A stretch of 64,000 bases of DNA from CAWKAV01 sp963847735. Lineage in GTDB: Bacteria; Desulfobacterota; Desulfuromonadia; Desulfuromonadales; BM103. Within the stretch, counting starts at the first letter, position 1; each line of letters begins with the position of its first letter. This document shows, piece by piece, positions 17,173 through 26,051 of this stretch. A program made the position numbers and the translations under genes. The notes under the pieces are model-generated. The model was given only the letters and a program-made list of their open reading frames with translations. It was not told where the DNA came from and did not search any database. The stretch covers positions 620,001-684,000 of the forward strand of contig CAWKAV010000016.1 of NCBI GenBank assembly GCA_963847735.1. Direction: 5' to 3'.

Positions 17173-17202
17173 TTGACATCCGCCCGGAAAATCGGTTATG
17201 AT
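17173..17202 (+). promoter_or_regulatory. Strong sigma-70 promoter upstream of the DEAD-box helicase leader
   Basis: TTGACA (17173-17178) and TATGAT (17197-17202) with an 18-base spacer. Transcription would begin near 17209 and meet a terminator at 17280-17312. Confidence 0.7.
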
Positions 17203-17208
17203 TCCGAA

Positions 17209-17312
17209 GTTATCATTAATGGCTAGACTAGTTCGCCCGATAACATAAAGCTGTTCCAGGATCATCACGAAACCATCGTAACGCCCCTGACTGTTTAGGG
17301 GCGTTTTATTAT
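17209..17312 (+). ncRNA. Candidate leader or small RNA ending in a terminator before the DEAD-box gene
   Basis: Promoter and terminator bracket about 100 nt. GTTATC (17209-17214) can pair with GATAAC (17240-17245), and GGC/GCC within it close an inner stem. The RNA ends at a terminator 95 bases before the helicase ATG. No Rfam family recognised. It could be an attenuated leader controlling the helicase, or an independent sRNA. Confidence 0.5.
17280..17312 (+). terminator. Rho-independent terminator in the helicase leader
   Basis: AACGCCCCT (17280-17288) pairs with AGGGGCGTT (17297-17305) around an 8-nt loop and runs into TTATTAT. The preceding gene ends at 17094, so its target is either that transcript or the leader started at about 17209. 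Confidence 0.8.
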
Positions 17313-17405
17313 GCGCCAGATCAAGGTGCAATGAATCCGTCGACGATGTCATGTTTGCCTGCCACGGCCCACCTCAACTTAGACGGGTTTTCGCTAAAGG
17401 AGTTT

Positions 17406-18707
17406 ATGGATTTCAAAGAGTTTAATTTTCATCCACAGGTCGCCGCTGGAGTTGCGGTTGCCAGTTACGTAACACCTACGCCAATTCAGGCCAGGGCAAT
17501 CCCTGCAATCCTCAGCGGTCGCGATGTCATGGGTCTGGCCCAGACTGGCACCGGAAAGACCGCTGCATTTGCTCTGCCTATCCTGCATCGCCTGATGAGT
17601 GGCAACCGTGGACATGTCCGCGCACTGGTTGTTGCCCCTACCCGTGAATTGGCCGAACAAATCCATGCCGCAATAGAAAGCCTGGGGCAAAAGACCGGAT
17701 TGCGCAGCATCTCCGTTTATGGTGGTGTCAATATCAAACCACAGATTTCACGACTAAAGCAGGGCGCAGAAATTGTTGTTGCCTGCCCCGGTCGACTGCT
17801 CGATCACATCAAACAGAAGACCATTAATCTCAGCCGTCTCGAGGTTCTGGTGCTCGACGAAGCGGATCAGATGTTTGACATGGGGTTCCTGCCGGATATT
17901 AAGAGGCTGCTCAAGAGCCTGCCAAGTCAACGGCAGACATTGCTTTTTTCAGCCACCATGCCGAGTGAAATCAGTAACCTGGCCCACGAAGTATTGCATG
18001 ATCCGGAGACGGTTCAGGTTGATCACGTGGCTCCCGCAGTCACCGTGAGTCACGCTCTTTACCCGGTTGAAGAGGCTCGCAAGACCGATTTGCTTCTGGC
18101 CATGCTGGAAAAGATTGACACCAGTTCGGTACTGGTTTTTACTCGCACCAAACATCGCGCCAAGCGCCTCGGTGAGAAACTTGCCAAGACAGGCTACCGG
18201 GCAACTTCACTTCAGGGAAACCTGTCGCAAAATCGTCGGCAAGAGGCCCTGGATGGCTTTCGGAATGGCAGCTACCAGATTCTTGTCGCGACCGATATTG
18301 CCGCTCGCGGCATCGACGTCAGTCAAGTGTCCCACGTTATCAATTACGATATGCCCAACACCACTGAAGCCTATATTCATCGTATTGGCCGCACCGGGCG
18401 TGCCTCACGCAGTGGTGAAGCCTTTACCCTGGTGACCACTGATGATCGGGCGATGGAACGAGCTTTGGAACGAGTCCTTGGCCGCCCCATCGAGCGCCGA
18501 AGTGTTGCAGGGGCGACTGACAGTTTGTCAGCTATAACAACTTCAGAGCAACCACAACGGAACAATTCTGGCTGCCAATCTGCGGGCAAGCGGAACCGGG
18601 GGACTGGTCCTGCTGGGAAAGCCGCCCCCGGAAGATCGAAAAATGACCGCCGTTGGAATTTCTCGGGGCATTCTCCCAAAACGGCTGCCGTTTCTATGGG
18701 GAGCTAA
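17406..18707 (+). CDS. DEAD-box ATP-dependent RNA helicase (RhlE/DeaD type)
   Basis: Unwinds RNA duplexes, with roles in ribosome assembly, mRNA decay and cold adaptation. The start at 17406 (MDFKEFNFHP) follows AAAGGAG; the upstream ATG at 17331 lacks one. 433 residues. Motifs in order: Q motif (TPTPIQARAIP), I AQTGTGKT, Ia PTRELAEQ, II DEAD, III SAT, and VI HRIGRTGRA. After residue 375 a basic, Gly/Ser-rich tail (GKRNRGTGPAGKAAPGRSK) suits non-specific RNA binding, as in RhlE. Promoter and early terminator upstream suggest leader control. Confidence 0.93.
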   Translation: MDFKEFNFHPQVAAGVAVASYVTPTPIQARAIPAILSGRDVMGLAQTGTGKTAAFALPILHRLMSGNRGHVRALVVAPTRELAEQIHAAIESLGQKTGLRSISVYGGVNIKPQISRLKQGAEIVVACPGRLLDHIKQKTINLSRLEVLVLDEADQMFDMGFLPDIKRLLKSLPSQRQTLLFSATMPSEISNLAHEVLHDPETVQVDHVAPAVTVSHALYPVEEARKTDLLLAMLEKIDTSSVLVFTRTKHRAKRLGEKLAKTGYRATSLQGNLSQNRRQEALDGFRNGSYQILVATDIAARGIDVSQVSHVINYDMPNTTEAYIHRIGRTGRASRSGEAFTLVTTDDRAMERALERVLGRPIERRSVAGATDSLSAITTSEQPQRNNSGCQSAGKRNRGTGPAGKAAPGRSKNDRRWNFSGHSPKTAAVSMGS

Positions 18708-18751
18708 CAGGCTTATTCGGGCCGTAGATGTTAATAATTATTGATGATTTA

Positions 18752-18775
18752 AAGGGCGGCCATGTGGCCGCCCTT
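18752..18775. terminator. Bidirectional terminator between the helicase gene and folA
   Basis: AAGGGCGGCC (18752-18761) and GGCCGCCCTT (18766-18775) form a perfect 10-bp stem with a 4-nt loop. The + side runs into GCTTGTTTGTTCT and the minus side into TAAATC, so it serves both convergent genes. Confidence 0.8.
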
Positions 18776-18822
18776 GCTTGTTTGTTCTGAAGATCCTAGC
18801 CGTGGATTCCTGAAACTGAAAT

Positions 18823-19335
18823 TTATGAAGAGATGCGGCGAGTGTAGCGAATGTAATGAAAGTCAGAATAGCCCTTTTCTGAACAGACTACCCATTCTGA
18901 AAAGTCAAGAAACGGGAAGAAACGGTTGCCTGCGAAAGCACCGTTGACCCAGGAAATATGCAGTTTCGAAGCTATTGGCAAAGCCTTGCGGTAGACTTCC
19001 TCTCCGCCGATGACAAACACCGGTCGCCCCAGTTGCGTCGCTGCAGACAATCCCTCCAAGAAGCCGTTGCAAACTTGCACTCCGGGCAAGCTTTTTTTGC
19101 TTTGACTCAGAACAATATTATTTCGTCCTGCCAGGGGGTGGCCGATTGTCATGTGTGTTTTACGCCCCATAATGACAGTGCCACCCATGGTCAAGCTTTT
19201 GAATAGCTGAAGATCCTCTGGCAAGTGCCAGGGTGTGCCTTTGTCTGAACCGATGACATGATCTCTGGTCATGGCCACGATGAGTGCTACCTGCGGCATC
19301 CCCGACGGGGGATAGACGTTATTTCCAATCTCCAT
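18823..19335 (-). CDS. folA: Dihydrofolate reductase
   Basis: Reduces dihydrofolate to tetrahydrofolate with NADPH. The fold begins at VALIVAMTRDHVIGSDKGTP, with the WHLPEDLQLF substrate loop, GTVIMGRKTHMTIG and VIGGEEVYRKALP. Starting at 19335 gives 170 residues; ATG at 19299 (MPQVALIVAM) gives 158, closer to the family's usual 159. Neither has a clean ribosome site, so the start is unsettled. It follows the ntrC-like gene by nine bases and is probably the last gene of the dusB-ntrB-ntrC-folA unit. Confidence 0.94.
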   Translation of the reverse strand: MEIGNNVYPPSGMPQVALIVAMTRDHVIGSDKGTPWHLPEDLQLFKSLTMGGTVIMGRKTHMTIGHPLAGRNNIVLSQSKKSLPGVQVCNGFLEGLSAATQLGRPVFVIGGEEVYRKALPIASKLHISWVNGAFAGNRFFPFLDFSEWVVCSEKGYSDFHYIRYTRRISS

Positions 19336-19344
19336 TTGTGTGAG

Positions 19345-20778
19345 TCAATTGCGTTTGGCGTTTATGTTGAGAACCTGAATCTTTTTTCGAAGCGTGTTGC
19401 GATTGATCCCGAGGACTTCAGCAGCCTTTACCTGATTGCCACGAGTCTTTTCCAATACGATGTTGATAAGTGGTCGTTCCATCTGGTGCAGGACCATCTC
19501 ATACAGGTTGTTCATATCCTGCAAATCGATCTGTGCCAGGGAGTTCTGCAGTTTCTGGTTAATCAACCCCTCCAGCGATACCCCATTGCTGGTGTTGGTC
19601 TGTCCCGTGGTCAAGCTTGGAAAATCGGTCGCGTTCAGGAGTGCATCTGGTGAAAGAAGCGCTGCTCGCTGGATAATGTTTTCCAGTTCACGCACATTAC
19701 CAGGCCAGGGGTAGCTACAGAGAAGATCCATTGCCTCCTTGGAGAGACCTGTTGCCGAAGTGCCATATTCGGCGCTAGCCTTGATCAGGAAGTAGTCGGC
19801 CAGTTTCGGGATGTCTTCACGACGATCGCGCAAAGGTGGTAGCTCCAGGGGGACCACGTTGAGTCGATAGTAGAGGTCCTCTCGGAACGTTTTTGACTGA
19901 ACTTTTTCCTTGAGGTCCTGGTTGGTCGCCGCAACAATGCGAGTATTTACCTGGATGGTCGTATTGCCACCTGTGCGTGTTACCTCTTTCTCCTGCAGTA
20001 CCCTGAGAAGTTTGGCCTGTAGCTCCAAAGGCATATCCCCGATTTCATCAAGGAAAAGTGTGCCGTCCCTGGCTTGCTCGAACTTGCCTGTTTTTCTTTC
20101 TGTTGCGCCGGTAAAGGCCCCTTTTTCGTGCCCGAACAGTTCACTTTCCAATAAGTCTCTGGGAATCGCAGCACAGTTGAGTGCGATAAACGGTTTGCCG
20201 AGTCGGGAGCTGTTGAAATGAATAGCTCTGGCAATAAGTTCCTTGCCGGTGCCACTTTCTCCATAAATCAAAACCGTCACATCAGAGGGGGCGACTTTGC
20301 CGAGGAGCTTGTAAATCTTTTGCATCGGCTGACTTTGGCCGATGATGGTGCGCTCCAATTGGTAATGGTCTTTGATCTCCTGCTTTAGCAGTGACATCTC
20401 GGCGGAAACCGTAGCAGCTTTCTGAGCCTTGAAGATGATGGCATCAAGGGCATCAAGGTCAAACGGCTTGGTCAAGTAATCGTAGGCTCCGCGCTTCATC
20501 GCCTCGACGGCATTTTTCATCGAAGATTCAGCTGTCATTATTACTACCAGCGCGAGAGGGCATTCCTCCTGAAATTTCTTTAATAGCTCCAGGCCTGATA
20601 GTCCCGGCATCTTGATGTCGAGAACCGCCAGATCGTAGCTTTGCTTCCTGCTCATGAGCAAAGCCTCTTTGCCGTCTCTTGCGAGGTCAACCTCAAAGCC
20701 CTGTTTAGTCAGTGACTTGGAAAGTACCCAGCGAATGCTCTCCTCGTCATCCGCGACCAGGATCCGTTTGATAGCCAT
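19345..20778 (-). CDS. NtrC-family sigma-54-dependent response regulator
   Basis: Transcription activator of 477 residues with three domains. The receiver domain (1-120) has phospho-acceptor Asp in LAVLDIKMPG. The AAA+ domain (about 140-380) has Walker A GESGTGKE, the sigma-54-contacting loop GAFTGA and Walker B LFLDEIGDMP. A Fis-type helix-turn-helix lies at the end (AAEVLGINRNTLRKKIQ). It is encoded next to its kinase (20806-21897). The pair has the architecture of NtrC/NtrB. Because dctPQM in this window has a sigma-54 promoter, an NtrC-type activator could in principle act there, but no link is shown. Confidence 0.94.
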   Translation of the reverse strand: MAIKRILVADDEESIRWVLSKSLTKQGFEVDLARDGKEALLMSRKQSYDLAVLDIKMPGLSGLELLKKFQEECPLALVVIMTAESSMKNAVEAMKRGAYDYLTKPFDLDALDAIIFKAQKAATVSAEMSLLKQEIKDHYQLERTIIGQSQPMQKIYKLLGKVAPSDVTVLIYGESGTGKELIARAIHFNSSRLGKPFIALNCAAIPRDLLESELFGHEKGAFTGATERKTGKFEQARDGTLFLDEIGDMPLELQAKLLRVLQEKEVTRTGGNTTIQVNTRIVAATNQDLKEKVQSKTFREDLYYRLNVVPLELPPLRDRREDIPKLADYFLIKASAEYGTSATGLSKEAMDLLCSYPWPGNVRELENIIQRAALLSPDALLNATDFPSLTTGQTNTSNGVSLEGLINQKLQNSLAQIDLQDMNNLYEMVLHQMERPLINIVLEKTRGNQVKAAEVLGINRNTLRKKIQVLNINAKRN

Positions 20779-20805
20779 TTGTGATGCTCCTCTGAGAATT
20801 ACCTT

Positions 20806-21897
20806 TTAACGATGCAACGGCAATGAAACAGTCATAGTTGTCCCTTCACCAGGAGCACTCTCAATCTTCAAAAGCCCATGATGATCTTCAATAATTTTTT
20901 GGGAAATCGCTAAGCCGAGACCACTTCCCTTGTTCTTGGTCGTGAAATATGGGGTAAAAATTCGATCCATTTCTTCCATGGCAATGCCACAGCCTGTGTC
21001 TTTGATACTGATGTCAACCATTGGTGACGATCGTCTGCCCGGACCGGTCATGTGATAGCTGGAAGCGATTCGGGTTCCGACCAGAACCCCACCCTCCCGT
21101 GAGATTGCCTCTCTGGCGTTTTTGATGAGATTGAGGAAAAGTCGTGTCAAAAGACTCTCATCTCCTTGAATCGGAGGGATGCTCGGGTCGAGCTTTAACG
21201 CGAATTTGATGTTTTGACCGCGCGCCGCCTCTCTTTGCAACAGAACAATATCGTTGAGAATTTTGGTCAGATCGACTTCGCCGATAACCAGGGGGCGTGG
21301 ATTACCGAGATCCATCAACTCCTCAATAATGAAATTGATTCGCTCCACTTCCTTGATCATGATCTGTGTGTAGTCTTGCAAGGAGCTTTCTTTGGCCAGT
21401 TCCATGGAAAGCAGTTGTGCTGCCCCTTTGATTCCGCCGAGAGGGTTCTTGATCTCGTGGGCTAAGCCGCCAGCCAGGGTTCCAAGCATCGACAGGCGAT
21501 CGGCGCGGCGCAAAGTCCCTTCGAGTTCCTTGATCCTCGATAGATCGCGGATGATCATGACCGCTCCGTCCTGGTTCCCCTGGTTGGCATAAATCGGCGC
21601 AGCATAAGCATTAACAGGTAATGGCGCAGTGTTTGTCAGGTATAAGTAAAGACCTTCGTCATCGGTTATGGAACGACCTTCCTCCAGGGCCACTTTGACC
21701 AAATAGAGCAGGGTCTCCTGATCTTTAAAGCGCTCCTGGTAGTGCTGGCCAATCATCTGACGCGATGAACGTTGCATGAGTGCTTCGGCCGCAGGATTGA
21801 AGAGAGTGATCCACCCTTCCTGATCGAAGGCAATCACGGCACGGTCAATATTCTCCAGGATCATGCCGTAGAGGGTGGAGTCGGTTGCAGAGGACAT
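20806..21897 (-). CDS. NtrB-like PAS sensor histidine kinase
   Basis: Cytoplasmic kinase of 363 residues, no membrane segment. The start at 21897 is chosen because AGGAG sits eight bases before it; the frame is open to 21939, overlapping dusB. A PAS domain (about 10-115) is followed by HisKA with the phosphorylated His in GGLAHEIKNPLGG and an HATPase domain (DTGCGIAMEEMDRIF, GSGLGLAISQKII). The sequence around the His is characteristic of NtrB/GlnL. It lies directly upstream of, and surely phosphorylates, the NtrC-type regulator. In relatives the pair responds to nitrogen status through PII; that is inference here. Confidence 0.92.
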   Translation of the reverse strand: MSSATDSTLYGMILENIDRAVIAFDQEGWITLFNPAAEALMQRSSRQMIGQHYQERFKDQETLLYLVKVALEEGRSITDDEGLYLYLTNTAPLPVNAYAAPIYANQGNQDGAVMIIRDLSRIKELEGTLRRADRLSMLGTLAGGLAHEIKNPLGGIKGAAQLLSMELAKESSLQDYTQIMIKEVERINFIIEELMDLGNPRPLVIGEVDLTKILNDIVLLQREAARGQNIKFALKLDPSIPPIQGDESLLTRLFLNLIKNAREAISREGGVLVGTRIASSYHMTGPGRRSSPMVDISIKDTGCGIAMEEMDRIFTPYFTTKNKGSGLGLAISQKIIEDHHGLLKIESAPGEGTTMTVSLPLHR

Positions 21898-21928
21898 CCC
21901 TGAACTCCTGCCTGGAGCATTAAACTTG

Positions 21929-22888
21929 TCAGGCGGCATCGGCGAAAAAACTCTCCAGCAGAACGCTCAACTCTTCGATCGATTTAGTCTGGTTGATTCC
22001 CGAACGAAATACGGCGGCATTTTCAATGCCTCGCACATACCAGCAAAGATGTTTGCGCATCTGACCCAGTGTCTTCTGTGGGCCAAAGGACTCCAGACTG
22101 AGTTCCAGGTGACTTTGGGCTGCGAAGAGCCGATCAGCATATGTCGGTTGCGTCACAGGACGACCAGCGAGAAGGTCCAGTGCCTGGCTGACAATCCAGG
22201 GGTTGCCGTAGGCTCCCCTTCCGATCATGACAGCATCACAACCGGTCACCACAAACATGGTTTTAATGTCCTCGGCACTAAACAGGTCGCCGCTGCCAAT
22301 AACGGGAATAGAAATGGATTCTCTGAGCATTTTTATCTGTTGCCAGTCGGCCCGGCCGCCGAACATCTGTGAGCGTGTTCTCGGGTGCAGGGTAAGCGCA
22401 TCAACGCCTTCTTCGACAGCGATGTGCGCAATTTCAAGAAAGTTGACCAAGTCGTGATCCCAACCGGAGCGAAACTTGATTGTCAATGGTCGGGAGATTG
22501 CCTGGCGCACAGCAGAGATAATGCGAGCAACTTTTCCCGGCTCGCGCAACAGGGCGCTGCCAGCTCCCGCGCGAGTGACTTTGCGAACCGGGCAGCCGAG
22601 GTTAAGGTCGATGAGTTCGCCAAAATTCTCAATTTGTTTGGCCGCTGCCGCCATGCGTGCCGGGTCATCGCCGAACAGCTGGACCCCCAGAGGATGCTCT
22701 TCCGCACGGGACTTCAGTAACTCGCGGGTCGCCTTGCCGTTGAAAAAGAGTCCGTTGGCGCTGATCATTTCGGTGAAGACAAGAGCGCAACCGCAACGCT
22801 TCATGATGAGACGATACGGCAGGTCCGAAATGCCTGCCATGGGAGCAGAAAAAATGGGATTTGCGAGTTTCAGAGAGCCGATTTGCAT
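21929..22888 (-). CDS. dusB: tRNA-dihydrouridine synthase B
   Basis: FMN enzyme reducing uridines in the tRNA D-loop. 319 residues: NPIFSAPMAGISDLPYR, then NLGCPVRKVTRAGAGSALL with the active-site Cys in the GCP motif, and the FMN phosphate site IGRGAYGNPWI. Start ATG at 22888. It is the first gene of a minus-strand run dusB-ntrB-ntrC-folA; the dusB next to a regulator is a common arrangement (dusB-fis in enterics, dusB-ntrBC in others). Confidence 0.95.
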   Translation of the reverse strand: MQIGSLKLANPIFSAPMAGISDLPYRLIMKRCGCALVFTEMISANGLFFNGKATRELLKSRAEEHPLGVQLFGDDPARMAAAAKQIENFGELIDLNLGCPVRKVTRAGAGSALLREPGKVARIISAVRQAISRPLTIKFRSGWDHDLVNFLEIAHIAVEEGVDALTLHPRTRSQMFGGRADWQQIKMLRESISIPVIGSGDLFSAEDIKTMFVVTGCDAVMIGRGAYGNPWIVSQALDLLAGRPVTQPTYADRLFAAQSHLELSLESFGPQKTLGQMRKHLCWYVRGIENAAVFRSGINQTKSIEELSVLLESFFADAA

Positions 22889-22996
22889 GAATTATGTGCC
22901 TAATTTTTGTGCATAATATCATGATGAGACGGCAATGCAAATGAAAATAGCAACCCCTGCAGAAAAAAGAAATCGCATACTGTATACAAAATCGAC

Positions 22997-23025
22997 TTGA
23001 CACTTTAGGGGTGACTTGTTAGAAC
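22997..23025 (+). promoter_or_regulatory. Sigma-70 promoter of citrate synthase
   Basis: TTGACA (22997-23002), 17-base spacer, TAGAAC (23020-23025). It lies 207 bases before the start codon in an otherwise empty 340-base spacer between divergent dusB and gltA. Confidence 0.6.
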
Positions 23026-23232
23026 GTTATTTGAAAGATGAGAAAGTGTAAAGAATTCCAAGCATGATTTACTCTTGATCGTTTTAATGCCTTTCCCGCC
23101 GCACTTACCCTATGTCGGGTGCTTTGTCGGTGGGATGGTTTGTCATGTGACAGTTTTTGTTTGATACACAAGGGACAGTTTTTCAAGGTGGGTTATTCCC
23201 ACCACCATTCCATTTACCAAAGGAGAGAGAGT

Positions 23233-24549
23233 ATGTCGACACTGAAAGAAGTCCTGCGTAAGAAAATTGATGAGCATCGTCCTCGGATTACCCGTTTGAA
23301 CAAGGAATTTGGCGAAGTCAAACTTGGTGATGTAACAATCAGCCAGGCTATTGGTGGTGCACGCGGCATCAAGTGCCTAGTCACCGATATCTCCTACCTC
23401 GATCCCTATGAAGGTATTCGCTTCCGTGGCAAGACCATTCCCGAAACCTTTGAGGCCCTGCCGAAAGTTCCCGGTAGCGGCTACCCTTATGTCGAAGGCT
23501 TCTGGTGGATGCTGATGACCGGCGATGTGCCGACCATGGCTCAGACTTTGGAAGTGGTCGAAGACTGGAAAAAACGCTCTCAAGTTCCCCAGTACGTCAT
23601 TGACGTCCTGCGTGCTCTGCCGCGGGACTCTCATCCGATGGCCATGTTCTCCTCGGCAATCATTGCCATGCAGCGCGACTCGGTTTTTGCTGGCAATTAT
23701 GCAGCCGGTAAATTCAACAAGATGACCTGCTGGGAAGACATGTACGAGGATGCCACCAACCTGATGGCGAAACTTGGCCCGATCGGTGCCTATATCTATC
23801 GTATCAAGTACATGGGCGATACCCATATTGAAGCTGACCCGAACCTCGACATGGGCGGCAACTTCGCTCGCATGATGGGCATCCCCGCACCTTATGACGA
23901 CGTGGCCCGTATGTACTTCATTCTGCACTCCGACCACGAGTCCGGTAACGTTTCCGCTCACACCACGCACTTGGTCGCCTCTGCTCTGTCCGATGCCTAC
24001 TATGCCTACAGCGCCGGCATCAACGGTCTGGCTGGCCCGCTGCACGGCCTGGCTAACGAGGAAGTGCTTCGCTGGACCCAGAATTTCATGCAGCAGCTCG
24101 GCGGCAAGGTGCCGACTGAAGAGGGTCTCAAGGAAGCTCTCTGGGCGACTCTCAACAGCGGACAGGTCATCCCGGGTTACGGCCATGCTGTTCTACGCAA
24201 GACCGACCCGCGCTACACCTCGCAGCGTGAATTCTGCATGAAGACCCCGGGCCTCAAGGATTACCCGCTGTTCCAGCTGGTCAAGATGATCTTCGAGGTT
24301 GCTCCCGGCGTGCTCACAGAGCATGGTAAAGCCAAGAACCCCTGGCCGAACGTTGACGCACAGTCCGGCGTTATCCAGTGGTACTATGGCGTCACTCAGT
24401 ACGAGTTCTACACCGTACTGTTCGGCATCGGCCGTGCCCTTGGCTGCCTCGCCAATATCACCTGGGATCGTGCCCTCGGATACGGCATCGAGCGTCCGAA
24501 GTCGGTAACAACGTCGATGCTGGAAGAAGCTGCAGGTATCTCAAAGTAA
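23233..24549 (+). CDS. gltA: Citrate synthase, eukaryote-like type
   Basis: Condenses acetyl-CoA with oxaloacetate to enter the TCA cycle. The start at 23233 (MSTLKEVLRKK) follows AGGAGAGAGA; 438 residues. The sequence has the layout of mitochondrial enzymes: ILHSDHESGNVSAHTTHL with the catalytic His, GPLHGLANEEVLRW, GYGHAVLRKTDPRY and the C-terminal Arg block NITWDRALGYGIERPKS. This eukaryote-like class is reported from Geobacteraceae, which oxidise acetate completely. It supports the proposed lineage. A terminator follows directly. Confidence 0.96.
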   Translation: MSTLKEVLRKKIDEHRPRITRLNKEFGEVKLGDVTISQAIGGARGIKCLVTDISYLDPYEGIRFRGKTIPETFEALPKVPGSGYPYVEGFWWMLMTGDVPTMAQTLEVVEDWKKRSQVPQYVIDVLRALPRDSHPMAMFSSAIIAMQRDSVFAGNYAAGKFNKMTCWEDMYEDATNLMAKLGPIGAYIYRIKYMGDTHIEADPNLDMGGNFARMMGIPAPYDDVARMYFILHSDHESGNVSAHTTHLVASALSDAYYAYSAGINGLAGPLHGLANEEVLRWTQNFMQQLGGKVPTEEGLKEALWATLNSGQVIPGYGHAVLRKTDPRYTSQREFCMKTPGLKDYPLFQLVKMIFEVAPGVLTEHGKAKNPWPNVDAQSGVIQWYYGVTQYEFYTVLFGIGRALGCLANITWDRALGYGIERPKSVTTSMLEEAAGISK

Positions 24550-24571
24550 ACAGTTCAAATGCAAGCAGAAT

Positions 24572-24597
24572 GGGGCCCCTCTCGGGGCCCCTTTTTT
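24572..24597 (+). terminator. Rho-independent terminator of gltA
   Basis: GGGGCCCC (24572-24579), loop TCTC, GGGGCCCC (24584-24591), then six T residues. Very strong intrinsic terminator. Confidence 0.95.
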
Positions 24598-24661
24598 GTT
24601 GTACACTCTGCATAGACGTCGCTTGTTGTTTTGTTTGAGAAACAGGTGCGTGCAAGGGTTT

Positions 24662-24820
24662 TTAACGCTCAACCTGGGTGATATGCACATCCCTTTTTGG
24701 AAAATGAATGGAAACACCTGCATCCTTGAGGGTTTTATGGACGGCCATGTTGCCACGATAAAGTGTTTGAAAATATTTCTTGGCCGGCGTCCAGTAACGT
24801 ATGCCCAAATCAATGGCAGA
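24662..24820 (-). pseudogene. C-terminal remnant of an MscS-family mechanosensitive channel
   Basis: On the minus strand 52 codons up to a TAA at 24662-24664 read IDLGIRYWTPAKKYFQ, then MAVHKTLKDAGVSIHFPKRD and VHITQVER. The pattern of a soluble MscS C-terminal domain, ending in an AG-I/V-x-I-x-FP-x-RDVH motif, is clear. An in-frame stop lies immediately upstream (24821-24823) and no start or membrane part is found. Another frame continues for about 11 codons (RFLLNHRNLP). The rest of the gene has been lost, so this is a decayed end beside the citrate synthase terminator. Confidence 0.75.
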
Positions 24821-24935
24821 TTACGATGGTTCAGAAGAAATCTACGGGCAAGCAGAAGAACGCCCGTGCTGTTGATTTGTAAGTAGCAACGCCCGGGAAG
24901 TGCGGTTCCGGCGTTGACAATACTGTCTCTTCACT

Positions 24936-25823
24936 CTAGCGGTTTTTGGTTGCCGTCAACACGATCTGGATGCGACGATTTAAAGCCCGCCCCTCCGGAG
25001 TGTTATTGCTGCTGACCGGACGATATTCACCGAAGCCAACGGCGGAGAGACGTTCACCGGGGATGTTGGCCTTTTCATGAAGGAAGTGCAGAACCGTGGT
25101 AGCGCGCGCTGTGGAAAGCTCCCAGTTAGTTGGATATTTCTGGCTAAGGGTTCCACGAATCGGCACGTTATCCGTGTGCCCTTCGACCTGGATATCCTTG
25201 TCGGAAGCCAGTATAAGGATATCCCCGATCTGTTGCAGGATCTTTACGCCTGCCGGTTTGAGAGCGGCCTCACCGGAGTCAAAGAGGATTTTATCGACCA
25301 CGTTTACCGTCAATTTCCCTTTCAGCTCGGATATTTTTACTTCTCCTCGCTGAATTTCCTCCTCAAGTTTGCCGACTAATTCATCGTAAGTGCCCTGGAC
25401 TTCTGCGAGACGTGCTTCGCGAGCCTGAAGTTCGGCTTCGAGCTGTTGCTGCAGTCTATTACTGCTTTCGGTCATCAGATCAATTTTTTGGCGCATTTCG
25501 GTCAGTGCCGCTCCGGCTTCGGCACTACGGTCGGCAAGCACTTTTTCCACTCGACCAAGGTCAGCTCTGGCACGCATGAGATCTTCCTGTAAAAGTTTAT
25601 TGCGATCGACTTCTTCGAGCAGGCGCTGGTTGAGGTTGTCGTTGCGTTCAGCCAGTTGGTTTTTATCCGCTTTCAATCTTTGGTAGTCGGCTTCAAGGCC
25701 CTTTATGACGGATTGAAGGTATTGGTTCTCATCGAGTTTCTGCTGATGAACTGACTGGCTGACACAGGCTAACAGACTCGTCGTTATCATGAGTATAAGG
25801 CTGGATCTGAAGAAGTATTTCAC
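24936..25823 (-). CDS. OmpA-family peptidoglycan-associated lipoprotein with coiled coil
   Basis: Outer-membrane lipoprotein tethered to peptidoglycan. The start is taken as GTG at 25823 because AGGAGA lies eight bases before it and a lipoprotein signal (ILMITTSLLAC, lipobox LLAC) then follows. The longer frame from 25865 is unlikely. 295 residues: a coiled coil of about 140 residues (QRLKADKNQLAERNDNLNQR and on), then the OmpA domain with DKILFDSGEAALKPAG, VEGHTDNVPI and ELSTARATTVLHFL. The final NRRIQIVL is standard. The long coiled coil may span the periplasm. The gene stands alone. Confidence 0.93.
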   Translation of the reverse strand: MKYFFRSSLILMITTSLLACVSQSVHQQKLDENQYLQSVIKGLEADYQRLKADKNQLAERNDNLNQRLLEEVDRNKLLQEDLMRARADLGRVEKVLADRSAEAGAALTEMRQKIDLMTESSNRLQQQLEAELQAREARLAEVQGTYDELVGKLEEEIQRGEVKISELKGKLTVNVVDKILFDSGEAALKPAGVKILQQIGDILILASDKDIQVEGHTDNVPIRGTLSQKYPTNWELSTARATTVLHFLHEKANIPGERLSAVGFGEYRPVSSNNTPEGRALNRRIQIVLTATKNR

Positions 25824-26051
25824 GAAGATATCTCCTGGGACACGGAAAGCAAGGGGCTGGGACACAGACTGCTACTGTAGATTCTAACATAAATACAGAG
25901 GCTCGGAAATGGGCATGGTTACAGGGTTTTAGTTGCTTGTCGAAGACTCGCTATGTTATAAAATAACACTCAAAACCCAGTTGGTGTTCATCCCGAGTTT
26001 TCGGCTGGACATGATGAAGTCACCATCCACAAGCCAGTTGGAATCCACGCT

